DNA of 64,000 bases from Augochlora pura (Eukaryota; Arthropoda; Insecta; Hymenoptera; Halictidae), in assembly GCF_028453695.1 (NCBI RefSeq), contig NC_135778.1, positions 37,871,214-37,935,213 of the forward strand. Reading direction: 5' to 3'. Made by a program: the position numbers and the translations under genes. The notes beneath the pieces are model-generated. The model was not told the origin of the DNA and did not search any database. It saw only the letters and a list, made by a program, of their open reading frames with translations. Shown piece by piece: positions 37,276-50,018 of the stretch (position 1 is the first letter of the stretch; each line of letters starts with the position of its first letter).

Positions 37276-38332
37276 CATCCGCAGTTTAGTCATAACTTTT
37301 CCATTGCTGCTCGGATAAATAATTGTACAGTTTGTGCCGATTAGAAAGTACAGAATCGTTCAATACTGCTTCGCAAACAGCAAAATCGAGAATCGAGCAC
37401 TATCTACCATTCTGAAAATATATTATCTGCACAGAAATTATTCTCCGCAACCGGAACATTATCCTAATAATTACGGAAGCCCGATATTATCGTTTCACCG
37501 CGCGCTCGTAGCTGCAACTGTATCTTAGGATTCGATGCGAGGGTGCTCCATTATCAGATAACGAGGCAGGAGCAACTATCGAGTCATTATCGTTGCCGGG
37601 AGAGCATTAATTCTCTCTATACCCGCGCAACGGTAGGAGGGAAAAAAATAAAAGACAATTCGGTAGCGAGAGCGCTCGGTTATTGCGCCACCCTTTTCAC
37701 GGGCACCCCCTATTCACGGCTTTAATTACGCGCGGTCATTGTGCGATCCTGTATTAATGCCGACAGAGAGAGAGAGAGGGAGAGGCTCCGGTGGAATTAC
37801 ATAAATAATGAACGGAAAGCAAGTTCGCTTTCGCGAGTGTCGCGCGCGGCTGACGGACTTCGGAGAAGTTCGCGAAATAGGAGGCGCCCGGGTCGGTAAA
37901 TAATTTCGTTTGTGCGGAGACGCGTTGAAAGGGTTGCAGCGAGCAACCGAGCGAGAAGATTGTTAATTCTCGATCGGGAACACTTTCGACGTTTTAAAAT
38001 TAATATTAACCAAATTTGACGATCTTAAAGTACTTTGGCTTAAAACTTCATATTAAAAATTGTTGTAATATATTCTTGCATTAAGACTTTATTAATAAAT
38101 ATCTGAAATATTAATGATTTTCCTGCCATCGATATAATTCACTGTTCTTCTACATATAATGTATTCTCATTGTTTAAATATCGCGCTAACACTCATAAAT
38201 CATCAATGATTATATACAACCATTATACTTGCAAGTAACAACTAATATTATAATACTTAATAGGTAATAATATAATTCAATTAATATAATTCAAACGTCA
38301 TAATTATGACGTTTCAATACGATCGATTGCGC

Positions 38333-38611
38333 TTAACCCTTTGCACTCGAATGGTGACTCTCATGCACCACAAAAATTATTCCACCGCGTTCGAAAACAA
38401 TTTTTATAACAATAAAGTTTAGATTTGGGAAATTGTTGAGTAGCGAGACTGTCGCAACGAGTTGCAAGAATTATTTATATATTTCGGAGAATATTTAGAA
38501 TATTTCGGACGCATAAAAGTGCACAATTTATTGCATAGAATAGAAATACTATGGGCCAAGGAAAATTGTTTCGCATTTACAGTTGAAATGGCTTCGAGTG
38601 CAAAGGGTTAA
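38333..38611 (+). mobile_element. Family A MITE, complete copy with internal insertion
   Basis: A TTAA-bounded 279-bp copy, 1.06 kb from the complete copy at 37047 and in the same orientation, with both inverted ends intact (CCCTTTGCACTCGA and TCGAGTGCAAAGGG). It is about 50 bp longer than that copy; part of the excess is a duplicated ATATTTCGGA-type segment near 38477-38512. The interior shares the CAATAAAGTTTAGATT block and the AGTTGAAATGGCTTCGAG end with other members. Confidence 0.87.
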
Positions 38612-38918
38612 TATCCGCCCTGCGTGGCAGTAAACAATCACGCGCCGACCGTGGACTCATTGATTATTAATCCGTCCATAAATATAGTCACCAGGTATAG
38701 TCACCAGGTGAGCGAAAACTTCTAACCATGGCGGAGTGATGCACGTAATTCGAGGATATTTGGCTCGCGCACGAAAGCTCATGTATATTCGGCGTGAGTC
38801 ACGCGGGCAACGAAGCATGGAACCCCATAGGACGACGCCGCGGTTAGATATTCCGGCTGTCGAACCTTTGCTAGCAAGGCCGATGGAAATCGATGGATTC
38901 GGTAAACCGACGCGGAGA

Positions 38919-38937
38919 GAGAGAAAGAGAGAAAGAG

Positions 38938-38974
<37 letters not shown>
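38919..38974 (+). repeat. (GA)n tract
   Basis: Interrupted GAGAGA tract of about 56 bp. Confidence 0.9.
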
Positions 38975-38975
<1 letters not shown>

Positions 38976-41900
38976 GAGACAGGGACTCGAAATTTCCCTG
39001 TTTCACCATTAGATGGTGGTTGTACTTTCAACATTCTATGGAATTCATTTCGTGTTAATCACGAAAGTGAAAAATTTAAAGAAATTATATAAACATAACC
39101 TGTAAACGGCGCGTGTCCCTCTTTCACGCCCTTCTGAACTAAATAATAAGCACCACCACTGGACCAGTATCGCAAGAAAAACATAAAGATATTATGTGTT
39201 CACTACCATACATTCCTCCAGTTTTTTCAGGAACATTATTAAAAAACTTCAAAACTCGAAATGATAAAAATGCTTTACTTTTTGAGAATCATTAATAAAT
39301 GTGCGTGAATCGTTTCATTAAAGTTATCGTTTCAAATCAAACTCGTGATTCTTTATTGCTTTAAGTCATCTATAATACGTTTAGTTAATTTTGAAAATGG
39401 TCCAAGTCAATTCAAACTTTGAAAACAACATTTTTGTACAAAATTCGCACAAAAGTTTCATAATAAATTATAATAAATTTCATATTCATAATAAATTTCC
39501 ATTATTTGAGACTAATAAAATTCTAAATAAAAATATCGCATAATGTAAAAATATATTATTATGCAATTTTATATTATGTATAATATAAAAATATATTTTA
39601 ATTTATGCAATTCATTAAATATCTCGAAACAAGAAATACACGACTCAGACCACTTTCACAATTATGGGCACGAATCCTCGTCGAAAATCGCCGAGAATCG
39701 TGGAGCGAATTAAAGATCCACGGCTGTGCATATACTGTACATATCCGCGAAAAATGGCGGCCCGGAGTCTTCGCGCGTCCCGCGACTCCCGTCGCCGGGC
39801 GGGATTTAATTAAACAAAGGACGGAATTGAATTAAACGCGGCCGACAACGGGTCCAACGTGTTGCGCGGCAGCGGCGACCGGTGCTGATTGGATCTAATC
39901 CGTTTAATTCAGGGAATGAGTTTCAGCGGGCCATTTTAATTCGAGCACGGACGTCGCGCAGCGTTTGCTCTTCTTCGTTCTCTCGCGCGCGCGAGCGCGG
40001 CGCCGCGGGAGGGGTGGCAAAAACCACCCCACGGGTTTCGCGTAGCTTAACGATCACGGGGAAAAGAGATCCTCGGGAGAGAGATGAGAGAGACAGAAAG
40101 ATATATGTACAGAGAGAGAGAGAGAGTCTACAATACGGTTATTAGGAATTCCGCGCGATGCACGCCGCGAAACGCCTTTTGTGCAACACTCCCCCTCCGG
40201 TTGCAAGTTGCAAGCTAATGGAACGGGGAAGAATGGCAGTTTGTTGAAAGCGAGCGACGAGATGGATTGGCAACGAGGTGACTGCCGGCTAGAGGGGGCT
40301 CAAAGTATCCGCTGGTACAGAGACCCTGTACCACTCCTTTTCAGCCTTTCGGTATTCTCAGTGTCTGCCGATTGGTTTTGCCAGAGAGGCGCGTTCACGT
40401 TTTTCCTATTCTTTGCCGTTCGCTCGCCATTAGGCAGATGGAAGACGCTTCCACGGGATCCACCTGTATTCCACGGAGTCCTCTTCCCTCCGATCCGCCG
40501 CGGAGACCGTATTACAAATTGTTTTCCGCTACTTCGGCGTCCTTTACCCGGACGCTCCCCCGTCCCCCCGGCAAAATGTTCCCGGCTTTCTGATCCCGTG
40601 CGCCGTCGAACCGATGAAACTCTGTTGTCCGACCACCGCGCGCCGCCACGAGAGATCTCGTTCGATTGTCTCCCGTCTACCGATACGCTACAATTTCCCC
40701 GCCGACGCTTTTGTCACTTCGGATATTGTCCGTTCGGATACTCGGGACGCGTTGCGATCGCGTGGAAATTCTTGATGGAGCGCATTTCTTGAAATAGTAT
40801 CTTCAGGATACGAGAACGATATGGTCTTTGTGAACCGAGAAAATTCTTTGCTTCGTTTTCTCCTGTCTTTTAAGGATTTGGAATTTTTAAAAATCGTTTT
40901 TGCTTTTTTTATTTAGTAAGGTAGACAGTTTGTTTTCAGAACTTAATTAATTAATTTCTTCGAGCGAGAAATATTTGTGAAGATATTCTTTCGTTTATAA
41001 AAACATTTGCATTCTTTTATAAAATATCTCGTTTTGCAAGGAAAAAGTTCGTTTTGTTAAGAAAGGTATCGGAATAATGTGGAAAAAACGTTACTAATAC
41101 GTAATTAAAAATTTTTCCATAATAAAGCAAATTATGTACCGTCGCGTTAACTTTTTTCGTGTATTTAACATGGCTACAGGAAAAACATTTCATTTTAAAA
41201 TGAGGCTGCAATCAACTCGATCACAGAAGGTATCAATTATCTTGTAAACTACCAATTACCTCGTGGCGCGTCATTTTCCTGTAAATACGCTTACGATCAG
41301 AGTTAATGAACAAATTAAAAATTGTATTCCATCAGCAAAAACATTAATTGTATATCTATATTATTTCTTAAGATTTTTATCTCTATTTTATTTTTTCGAA
41401 TTTAATTCTTTCGTATTTCTATATTTATTTTATTTGTCGTATATGGTGGATGAGAAGTGATACTGAAATATAAATGTGTTATACACTTCGCAATAAAATG
41501 TAGATATTTTCTAAATTGTATTCTAATTCTAGAATTAATAATAATTTAATTTTATAATTCTAATAATAAATCTTATCAATATATATATATATAGCTTTAC
41601 TCAAAGCTTAATAATATGTATATATATATATTTATTGAAACCTTCACAATATGTATAAATATTTACTCAAACCTTCAAAATGTATATAATATATTTACTA
41701 AAATCTCAAGATATTCTCCAAAAATAATCCTCTTTACTAGTCTCCCTAGACATCAAAGCCTTTGTTTCACACACCCAACATAACAAAATAAATCTTGGTT
41801 TCCCTGGTTACTGATTCGCTAAAAAAATCCTTTTTATTCGGTAAATCAATTCGCAATCCTCCCGTCTCTCCAGCAAAAGACGCTCCTTGCAGTAAACAAT

Positions 41901-42068
41901 AGACAAATACATTCCAACCGCACGTTTGCCAGTCGCCTAGTGTCTCATTCGGAAGGACAGCTCTCCTGGTCCTCGGAAAAATGTTAATAAATTCCCGCGA
42001 CATCGTCAAGGTCGGGCGAAGCAAGGGAAAACTGTGCGCAGCCGGATATAAAAGGAAGTTCGCGTACA

Positions 42069-42075
42069 TAGAGAA

Positions 42076-42131
<56 letters not shown>

Positions 42132-42157
42132 AGAGAGAAAGAGAGAGAGAGAGAGAG
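42069..42157 (+). repeat. (GA)n tract, 89 bp
   Basis: The longest GA tract in the window. A TATAAAAGG match lies 17 bp to its left (42046) but no transcript evidence accompanies it. Confidence 0.92.
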
Positions 42158-42647
42158 GAATGCATAAATAAGCGCCGCCACCCTGTCGTGGTACAGGCGC
42201 ATTGTCATTCAGAGGGGTTGGACACGGATGGGGGCTATCTTAAATGAAGATCACGGGACTTAGAATGAAGCGCGGAGAGAGGAGGAGAGACGAGAAGAAG
42301 CGAGGTGAAGCGAGGTGAAGCGGGCGAGGTGCATGAATCGCGATCTTGGTCAGGGACGCTGCCGAAAATCGTTTTTACAGCCTCCATAGGAGCCGAAGGG
42401 TGCCGCGGATGAAAAACCCCCGGGAACTCGGCCATGGACGCTGCTGCCAAGCTATGCTACAACTCGTCCTTGTCTTCGAAATGCGAGGCTGACACGGATA
42501 GCCTCTTCTTTCATGCGGAAAGAACTCCGCTCGAACTAACCTGGCATTACTCGCATGGAAACGCGAAATATTTCAGACCTTTCGCGCGAGACTTGCACCT
42601 CGGGGATGAGTAGAAAGTATGTCTCGAGAGGATCATGAATTCGGAGT

Positions 42648-43247
42648 TTAACCCTTTCGGTACGAGGATATATCCTGACCAATATGAACAAGTGCCGGAT
42701 ATATGCGGCGTCCATACGATGGCCGGTATAAATAACAAAATTTTATATGAGTTTCTGTTAATATTTAAGCTACACGCAACGCTTTTTGTTAATAAATATT
42801 GTCTTATCGAGTTTCGATTTAACGCCTAGGAAAATTTTTATATAAAGAAAGATTGACCAATTTTCGACGCGGCAATTTTTGTGAACATGATACCATTTTT
42901 TCAACAACAAATCCGGAATTTTGTTTTCGGAATTTTCAGTTTCGGATTCGTAATCGGCGACCAGGAAAACCGTTGCATACAAATTTTCAATTAAATCCGT
43001 CACGGTTTTATATTTTGGCCATGATTTCAGGCTTTTCTACCACAGTGGCGGCGTCTCGTCTAGCGAGAGTGTCATGGCGGACAGAGAGCTCGCACCGCAA
43101 GGGTCAAGAGTAAATCTATTAAATTGCACAAGATGGCCGCTTTTTCAAGTTCGAGCAAAATTTTTACGTTCAATGCTTTTCGTTAATTTACTTCACACAA
43201 GGTGTTCGAATACACGTGACTATCTTGGTTGGCACTAAAAGGGTTAA
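42648..43247 (+). mobile_element. Possible 600-bp TTAA-bounded element
   Basis: TTAACCCTTTCGGTACGAGG at the left and GGTTGGCACTAAAAGGGTTA(A) at the right give inverted CCCTTT tips next to TTAA. The rest of the inverted repeat is weak (CGGTACGAGG against TAGTGCCAAC). The interior has no convincing ORF. The right TTAA abuts the distal end of the family C copy at 43262-43368, as if this element had inserted into it. Confidence 0.4.
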
Positions 43248-43261
43248 TCATTTAAGTAAAC

Positions 43262-43368
43262 GTAGACAATTGCAATAATTATTGTTCCTTTTCCTTCTAT
43301 GAAATGATTACAGTAGAAAAAGTGCTCGTCCTTGCAACTACGAAGAAAATAGTACGGCAAGGGGTTAA
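43262..43368 (-). mobile_element. Family C left end, inverted
   Basis: In reverse complement it starts TTAACCCCTTGCCGTACTAT then TTTCTTCGTAGTTGCA, matching the family C left end. Its distal limit runs into the element that ends at 43247. Confidence 0.62.
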
Positions 43369-43384
43369 TCAACGCAGCGCGAAA

Positions 43385-43409
43385 AAAGAGTCGTAGCGCA
43401 ATGGGTTAA
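43385..43409 (-). mobile_element. Possible degenerate TTAA element end
   Basis: GTCGTAGCGCAATGGGTTAA resembles a family C tip in inverse orientation (TTAACCCATTGCGCTACGAC) next to the copy ending at 43368. It is too short to be sure. Confidence 0.3.
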
Positions 43410-44116
43410 ATCTCGAATATATCTACTGCTTCCATTTGCGAATAGCAGTTTAAAAGATTGCCGGACGATCACGTGTTAATATCATCGCTGTGTTTCGAGA
43501 ACAAGAGAAGGGGAATAGAACAGAGTCATTCAGATCACCGCTCGAGATAGCCGGCAATGTGTGTCTTGCGTCCGGTCCAATGGTCTGTTAGCTGGCATAA
43601 CGTGACTATACACAAGGAATCACCCTATATTTTACTACGGCATACGTTGCCCGCCACGAAGAACGCGCGGGACAAAGAAGAGCCCCTCCCTGGTCCCAAA
43701 GGTGGCGCGCCACGGAGCAGTGGCTTTCGTGCGCGGAGGGGTGGGGGAGACACACACGATGAACTGACGCGTACCAAGCGGAGGACATAGTCAATTAATC
43801 TTCGATCCATCAGGGGAGGATCAACGTTGTTCAACCTCGGTGTATTGCGCCCTGTGCCGCGTCGGGGGCGTCTTCTAGCCCGGGTCAAAACTCAGGACAA
43901 GCCAATTATTATTCCCGTACGGCATTAGTCCCCGGATCGAGACCCGGGTCTCTGGGGTCAACGAAGCATTTCCGGAGCGTTCGTCTCGCTAATTCCTTGA
44001 CAGAGTCGCTGCCGGTCGCCGCTTTTCAATTTCCAAGCATCGGAGTTACAACTTTTCGATTAGAACTGCTGATTGGCTCTGTCGTTGATGAAACTGAATT
44101 GTGGCTATATTATTGT

Positions 44117-44220
44117 ACGAATAATATTATATTTTCTATAAATTATACGAATAATATTATATTTTCTATAAATTATACGAATAATATTATATTTTCTATA
44201 AATTATATATAATTATATAT
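44117..44220 (+). repeat. 30-bp tandem array
   Basis: Three and a half units of ACGAATAATATTATATTTTC + TATAAATTAT. Confidence 0.9.
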
Positions 44221-44814
44221 AATGTAAGATCAGCTTCAAAAAAGGCAACTACCATCGCACATGTATCGACGCGGCAATATCGACACGCGACGAGCGTAGA
44301 CGCTCGCGGATTTATCAAAGTGCATTTATATGCGGCGCGCGTGGAACCACGTTCAACTCGGTTGTTTTCATTGGAACGACGCGACGTTTACAGCGGAGGA
44401 ACAGCGGAGTCCGGGGGGAGGGGGGAGGAGGGCAGCGAGAGAGCAACGTAGAAGGGGTGCGAGAACGATTAGGCGCCGCAAACGACAATTAAACGGGCCC
44501 CGGTGGCTGCAGCTCGTTACCGTAATGGACGATGCACGCACATAATGCACCCGAGCGACAAATGAACCTCGAGTACGCGGCCCGGCCGGACCCGGCGACG
44601 CGCGTCTCTCGCCGTGAAAGTCGAATATCCGCGCTGTGTAAGAATTCGTTTCAACGCGGTCGGAAAGCGGACGGCGGACGACGGCCGTCGAGACACATTC
44701 GACTCGAGCTAAATTGGTCCACCTCGAGGCATCGCGAAATAAAATACAAAAGATTCTGTCGTCTGAAATGACCCGGCACTGCTGGCGAAACGGTAAACGG
44801 TAAACTCATAATTC

Positions 44815-45360
44815 GTGACGAATAATTCGAAGGAATAATTTGTGACGATTAATTCGAAGGAATCATTCGAGAAAAGAATTTCTGACGAATAATTCGAAAG
44901 AATAATTTGTGACGAATAATTCGAAAGAATAATTTGTGACGAATAATTCGAAAGAATAATTTGTGACGAATAATTCGAACGAATAATTCGAGGAGATAAT
45001 TCGAAAAAATAATTTATGACGAGTAATTCGAACGAATAATTCGAGAAAATAATTCGTGACGTATAATTCGAGAAAATAATTCGTGACGTATAATTCGAAC
45101 GAATAATTCGTGACGTATAATTCGAACGAATAATTCGTGACGTATAATTCGAACGAATAATTCGAGGAAGTAATTTGTGACGAATAATTCAAACGAATAA
45201 CTCGAGAAAATAATTTCTGCCATATAATTCGGACGAATAATTCGAACGAATAATTTAAAAAAAAAATGATTTCTGACGAGTAATTCGAACGAATAATTCG
45301 AAAAAGAATTTCTGACATATAATTCAAACGAATAATTCGAGAAAATAAATTCTGACGAAT
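44815..45360 (+). repeat. 27-bp minisatellite, about 545 bp
   Basis: Units such as GACGAATAATTCGAAAGAAT + AATTTGT and the variant GACGTATAATTCGAACGAAT + AATTCGT, with some longer units. The period is a multiple of three, which explains a long minus-strand frame of FELYVTNYS-like repeats; this is not a gene. Confidence 0.9.
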
Positions 45361-46384
45361 ACGTAATAAATGACGTCCATGGAATAATTCAGTCCAACAT
45401 TCTACCAAAACATTATCTGAAATAAATATTGATCCGTAACAATTCTAACAACAGTCGACTGAGAAACGTAGTTGGAATACGTTAAGAGTCACGCAGCAGC
45501 CTTCTGTTTCGTGAAACAAGGTCCCCGAAGGTGGTGTTATTATCAGCGAGCCGCGCGCGTGAGCCCGCGCTCCTTAAGATAAGTTGGGAATTGCTGACCT
45601 AGAGAGAGAGTTGAAAGAGCAATAGGCCTTCGTTCTCGAGAGCCTGCACAAGCCCGCTGCGCAATCTTATCGACACAACGTTGGTTCTACGAACACGCGC
45701 ACGTACGCGGCCGGGCGAGGCGGTTCCCGGTAACATTCCGCTGGAAGCGGTTCGCTTCGCCGGCCAACAAAATGCCGTGCACCGTGAAACAGTTCCATTG
45801 TTTCGACTTTTCGGATAAAGAATAGGGGTTGACGACGGCCTTTCGGACCGGTGGAGAGCCGCGCGCGCGCGGCGGGTCCGCCCCGCGGAGAAACGACCGA
45901 CGAACTCTTTGCCTCCGAAACACTCGGATCTGGAGCAGGAAGGCAACGCGCGCCCGCGGCTCCGAAGGCCACTCGACGTCGCACAATAAAACCCCGAAAC
46001 AAAACGCAACATTTCTCCCTACCTCCCTCTCTTAGCGTTGCTCGCGACAAAGGAACGTCAGTTGGTCCTTCCCAGCGTCGATTGTAATTTTCCTCGAGTT
46101 TCACCTGCGAGACCCCCGAAACTGTCGTCGCAAGCGGCGCGTAGCGACAGCTGGGTTCCGGTTAGGTTATGTTTGCACAGGTCCGGGGGAAAAATTTGAA
46201 ATAATTTCATATAAGAGAGCAAACAATGAAATGTTTGCTCGGATAAATACCACTCGGACGTGCTATTTTTCATTTAATGCTTCAACGAAATGCTGCATGA
46301 AAATAGCTCCTTTGTGTTTATAAGATCACTTTAATAACGATCGGGTTTCATATTTATTAACTGAATTAAATTGAATAATTAATG

Positions 46385-46620
46385 ATCGAATTAAATGCTT
46401 AAAAATTCAATTAGGTACTTAACCATTGAATTGAATACCTAAAAATTCAATTAAGTACTTAATAATTGAATTAAATACCTAAAAATTCAATTAAGCACTT
46501 AATAATTGAATTAAATACCTAAAAATTCAATTAAATTCCCAATAATTGAATTAAATACCTAAAAATACAATTAAATACCTAATAATTGAATTAAATAATT
46601 ATTAATTATATTTAATAGTT
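46385..46620 (+). repeat. 40-bp tandem array
   Basis: About six units of AATTGAATTAAATACCTAAA + AATTCAATTAAGTACTTAAT. Confidence 0.88.
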
Positions 46621-47598
46621 AATAATAATGAAATTGAATAATAGAAAGCAAGCTGACCGGTTTCGAATACGTTGAATTATTACCGGATTATTAATGCATA
46701 AATTTGAATTCTTTTATCAAGACAACGATCCAAAGTAAACCTCAAGTATTGCGAAAGAATTTTTTAAAACAATGTAAATTTACTTTACATAGCCACCTCG
46801 AAGCTCTGGTATGACCTATAACTATAACTAAAAGATAGACAAAGTAAAAAATTTATAAAAGCATCGAAGACAAAATAACATGAAATTAAGCTTCGCTGCG
46901 CTGAAAAAGCAAGCCGTAATCTTCGAACGTCGGAGTCCGCGCGAACCCATGCCCAGTTGCGTCGCGCGTTTCCCATGCTCACCATTTATTTATCAGCCTC
47001 CGTGTGTACCCACGAACGACCGCCGGAACTCGTGGACGATAAGGTCGACGGGAGGCAAAGCGGTCCCCGCTTAACTTTATGCAGCAGTCAGCGCGGCGAG
47101 GAAGAGACGCCCGTAGAGAACAGGCGAAAGAAAGGATCCAACGCACGGGCCACGGCGAATCTATGAAATCCGCGTTGCACGCGACAGGAATATCGATCGC
47201 GCTGGTTAACTGGGATTTATGTCCTCCGCGGAATTCAATTTCACTCGCGCGACACGCTGTCGATGCCGCGCGCTCTCGCCCGCTTCGAAACAATTGTTCC
47301 GTGTCCTTCGGACCCCTGACTTTGACACTGAAACTACCTCTATCGATGGTCAGAATGGCGTGCTGCAGATGGTTTCGACTCTAATAAAATTGGAAGTACA
47401 GTCGGACAGTATTTCAATCAATTTTTGTCTGAATAATTGTTCGAGTAATTTTACTCGCCGGTAATTTTAGGTTACCTCGTTCGCGGATAGCCTAGTCAAA
47501 TATTTTATCTTTAGTGTAAAAGAGTGTTGTTAGCGTTGATTCTATCGTGGTGAACAAATTGTGAGAAATAGATTTTTCGCGAGAAATCGAAATAAAAT

Positions 47599-47695
47599 TG
47601 AATTCTTCTATTTATAGAATTTATATTCTTCTATTTATAAAATGTATATTCTTCTGTTTATAAAATTTATATTCTTCTATTTATAAAATTTACAT
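47599..47695 (+). repeat. 23-bp tandem array
   Basis: Four units of AATTTATATTCTTCTATTTA + TAA. Confidence 0.85.
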
Positions 47696-47764
47696 TTTTC
47701 CATTTGAATTTTTCAAAGTGTAGAAACAGATATAAATAAAGGCGATGGAAAAACGAAAAATTAT

Positions 47765-47846
47765 CCGATCCTATTAAAAACAATATTAAGAACAAACAAG
47801 TACTAATAAACGCACAGTAAAAGGAAATCTGCTGCAAGGGTTTAAA
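47765..47846 (+). repeat. Family E dispersed repeat, copy 2
   Basis: GATCCTATTAAAAACAATAT, TAAGAACAAAC and CTGCAAGGGTTTAA are colinear with 25530-25631. The GGGTTTAA tip recalls the GGGTTAA tips of the TTAA elements, but no left end is found. Confidence 0.5.
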
Positions 47847-48396
47847 CGAAGTAGAAATAAAAATATTAAAAGCCCCACAAATTGTCAGCGAACATTAGAC
47901 GTCGGAATGTGAAAAAAATTTCGCGATCCACGAAGCGTGGAGCCGTTGGCAGCGGATCAAGATTGATACTCTGCTTCCGACACACGATCTCGTCACGTGG
48001 AGAACAGAACCATGCATCGGGAAAGGTAACACTTTCGTGCCGGTGACGCAGGTGAGTGAACTGAACTTTAACACGAATGTGCAGCCGCGTTGTAGGCGGC
48101 CGCGTGCTGCACTTACTCTCCTCTACCGTTGGGAATCGATACGTGCCACCGACCCACACCGTTCAATTTCCATAGCAACATCCTGCTACAAACAAACATG
48201 ATTCCGCGCGGGTACATTCTGACCGGCAATTGTCGAAAGTGAATCCATCAGATTAGGATACGTCGATGGGAACTGGGGAACGGGGTGTGCAGCGATCTAA
48301 TCCTCGCGCGAGCGCGAAATGCAACGTGTGCATGGTTGATGTCAGTAGTTCTGCGGAATTACAATTGACGCGATCGTGGAATAATTACGAAGCAGT

Positions 48397-48832
48397 TTAA
48401 TTGTATTATAGTTCGATTATATTAGAGTTCAATTACAATATAGTTCGATGATATTATAGTTCGATTGTATTATAGGTTAATTACTTTATAGTTCCATTAT
48501 ATTGTAGTTCAATTACATTATAGTACGATCGCGTTGCAATTCAATTATATTATAGGTTAGTTACATTATAGTTCCATTATATTGTAGTTCAATTATATTA
48601 TAGTTCGATCACACTATAGTTCGATCACATTATACTTCGATCACACTATAGTTCGATCACGTTATAGTTAAATAACATTATAGTTCAATTGCATTATAAT
48701 ATAATTACATCATAGTTCAAGTATATTATAGTTCAATTACATTATACTTCAACTACATTATAGTTCAATCACAAAATAGTATAACTATATTAAAGTTCAA
48801 TTGCATTATAGTTCAAACACATTGCAATTCGT
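48397..48832 (+). repeat. 16-bp minisatellite, about 27 units
   Basis: Units such as ATTATAGTTCAATTAC with variants GTTCGATCAC and GTTCCATTAT; mostly in register. Confidence 0.9.
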
Positions 48833-49885
48833 AATTACGATTGAAATAAAATCGTAAAATACTAAGCAATTAAATTATATTGTTATGTCACATAACCTGA
48901 CATAACCTGACAATTCACGCTTGCTATTCTCTCGCTTACGATATCATAATTATCTGCCCTTTTTCTTTAATTAAATAATTAATTAAGTAGACGTACCCAC
49001 CGTACCTGACGCAGAATATCGACAAAGAACAATACGTACATTTTACCTTCGACGAAATATTAAAACGGAAAAAGATTCTAGTCGGATTTTGATTCGTAAG
49101 CTTCGAGAAATATCATCGAGGGAGAGGAATTAATAAATGCCACGAATTCCATCCCGTCGAGGACCATGTAAATATTTATGGTATAAGTAGCTTCCACCCT
49201 AAAAACTCGTATAGAAAAAAAAAAGGAAGTCCTGTCTCAAGCACGGTAGCAATTTCCTCGAGTCTTTTCCCCCAAAAAAGATTCGCGATTCTCGTGGTGC
49301 CGCGGGGCTGAACCCACCCCACCCGGGTTCATCTCCTTTAAAAGTCGCTGAATTTAAAGGGGCGCTCAGTATTCCACCATGGAAGCTGCCTGAAATTATT
49401 GTATTCGTGTTTGTGCGCCCAGATGCGCTTAATACAATTATTTAACACAATTATGCAAAGGAAGGTATATATACAAATACGTCGATTTATTTATATAATT
49501 CAGTTTGATTTATTTTGTAATTCAGGAGGATATTGATAATTATAATTTGTTAATCTTTATGTAAATTGTTTTATAAATATCCCGAGAAAGGGAAACAATT
49601 CTTAGAAAAAAGATTGAATAAATTTTAAAACTTAAAACACTTAGATTTGATTATGGAAGACTATATACAAAGTAAGAAGCAAAGAAATGAATAGACATCT
49701 TTGTTTCACTTAATTATAATGAAAATTGTATTTTTATCTTTTTTATCATTCCAAGTAACAGCAGAATTGACAAAACCTTATGCTTAATAGACTAATCCTT
49801 TTCAACACCTAAAACATATTCAACTCGCTCGGTTCACAGTTTCAAAAATACAGCTGCGCGCAGCAGCGCCTTTAAATTTCGCGCG

Positions 49886-50018
49886 CTCGCCTCTCATTGG
49901 CTACCGTGTTTCGTTAATAACTCGTTAACAAAGCGTTAGATTACATTTTCGCAAAGGAAAAGTTTACTCCAAATAACCTCAGGAACAACAACAACAATAA
50001 TTTACATCCACCCTGTAA
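49886..50018 (+). repeat. Dispersed repeat ending in CACCCTGTA, copy 2
   Basis: CTCGCCTCTCATTGGCTACC, TTTCGTTAATAACTCGTTAA, ATAACCTCAGGAA and ATCCACCCTGTAAAA align with copy 1 at 33004-33146. Both are in the same orientation, 16.9 kb apart in intron 1. Confidence 0.7.

Noticed and set aside
40181..40792. Plus-strand open frame of about 200 codons, the longest outside arrays
   Set aside because: It opens at a GTG, not ATG, lies in a GC-rich stretch where other frames are also open, has no recognisable domain and no splice context.
42046..42054. TATAAAAGG, a good TATA-box match beside a GA tract
   Set aside because: No initiator or exon is associated; similar matches occur at 24167 and 25602 in AT-rich DNA.
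44863..45408. Minus-strand frame of 181 codons with FELYVTNYS-like repeats
   Set aside because: Produced by the 27-bp minisatellite.
47885..48050. Plus-strand frame of about 50 codons ending in CAG|GTGAGT near 48050
   Set aside because: The donor is strong, but there is no good acceptor, the frame lacks a start, a minus-strand frame overlaps it, and no homology was recognised. Spliced reads would reverse this.
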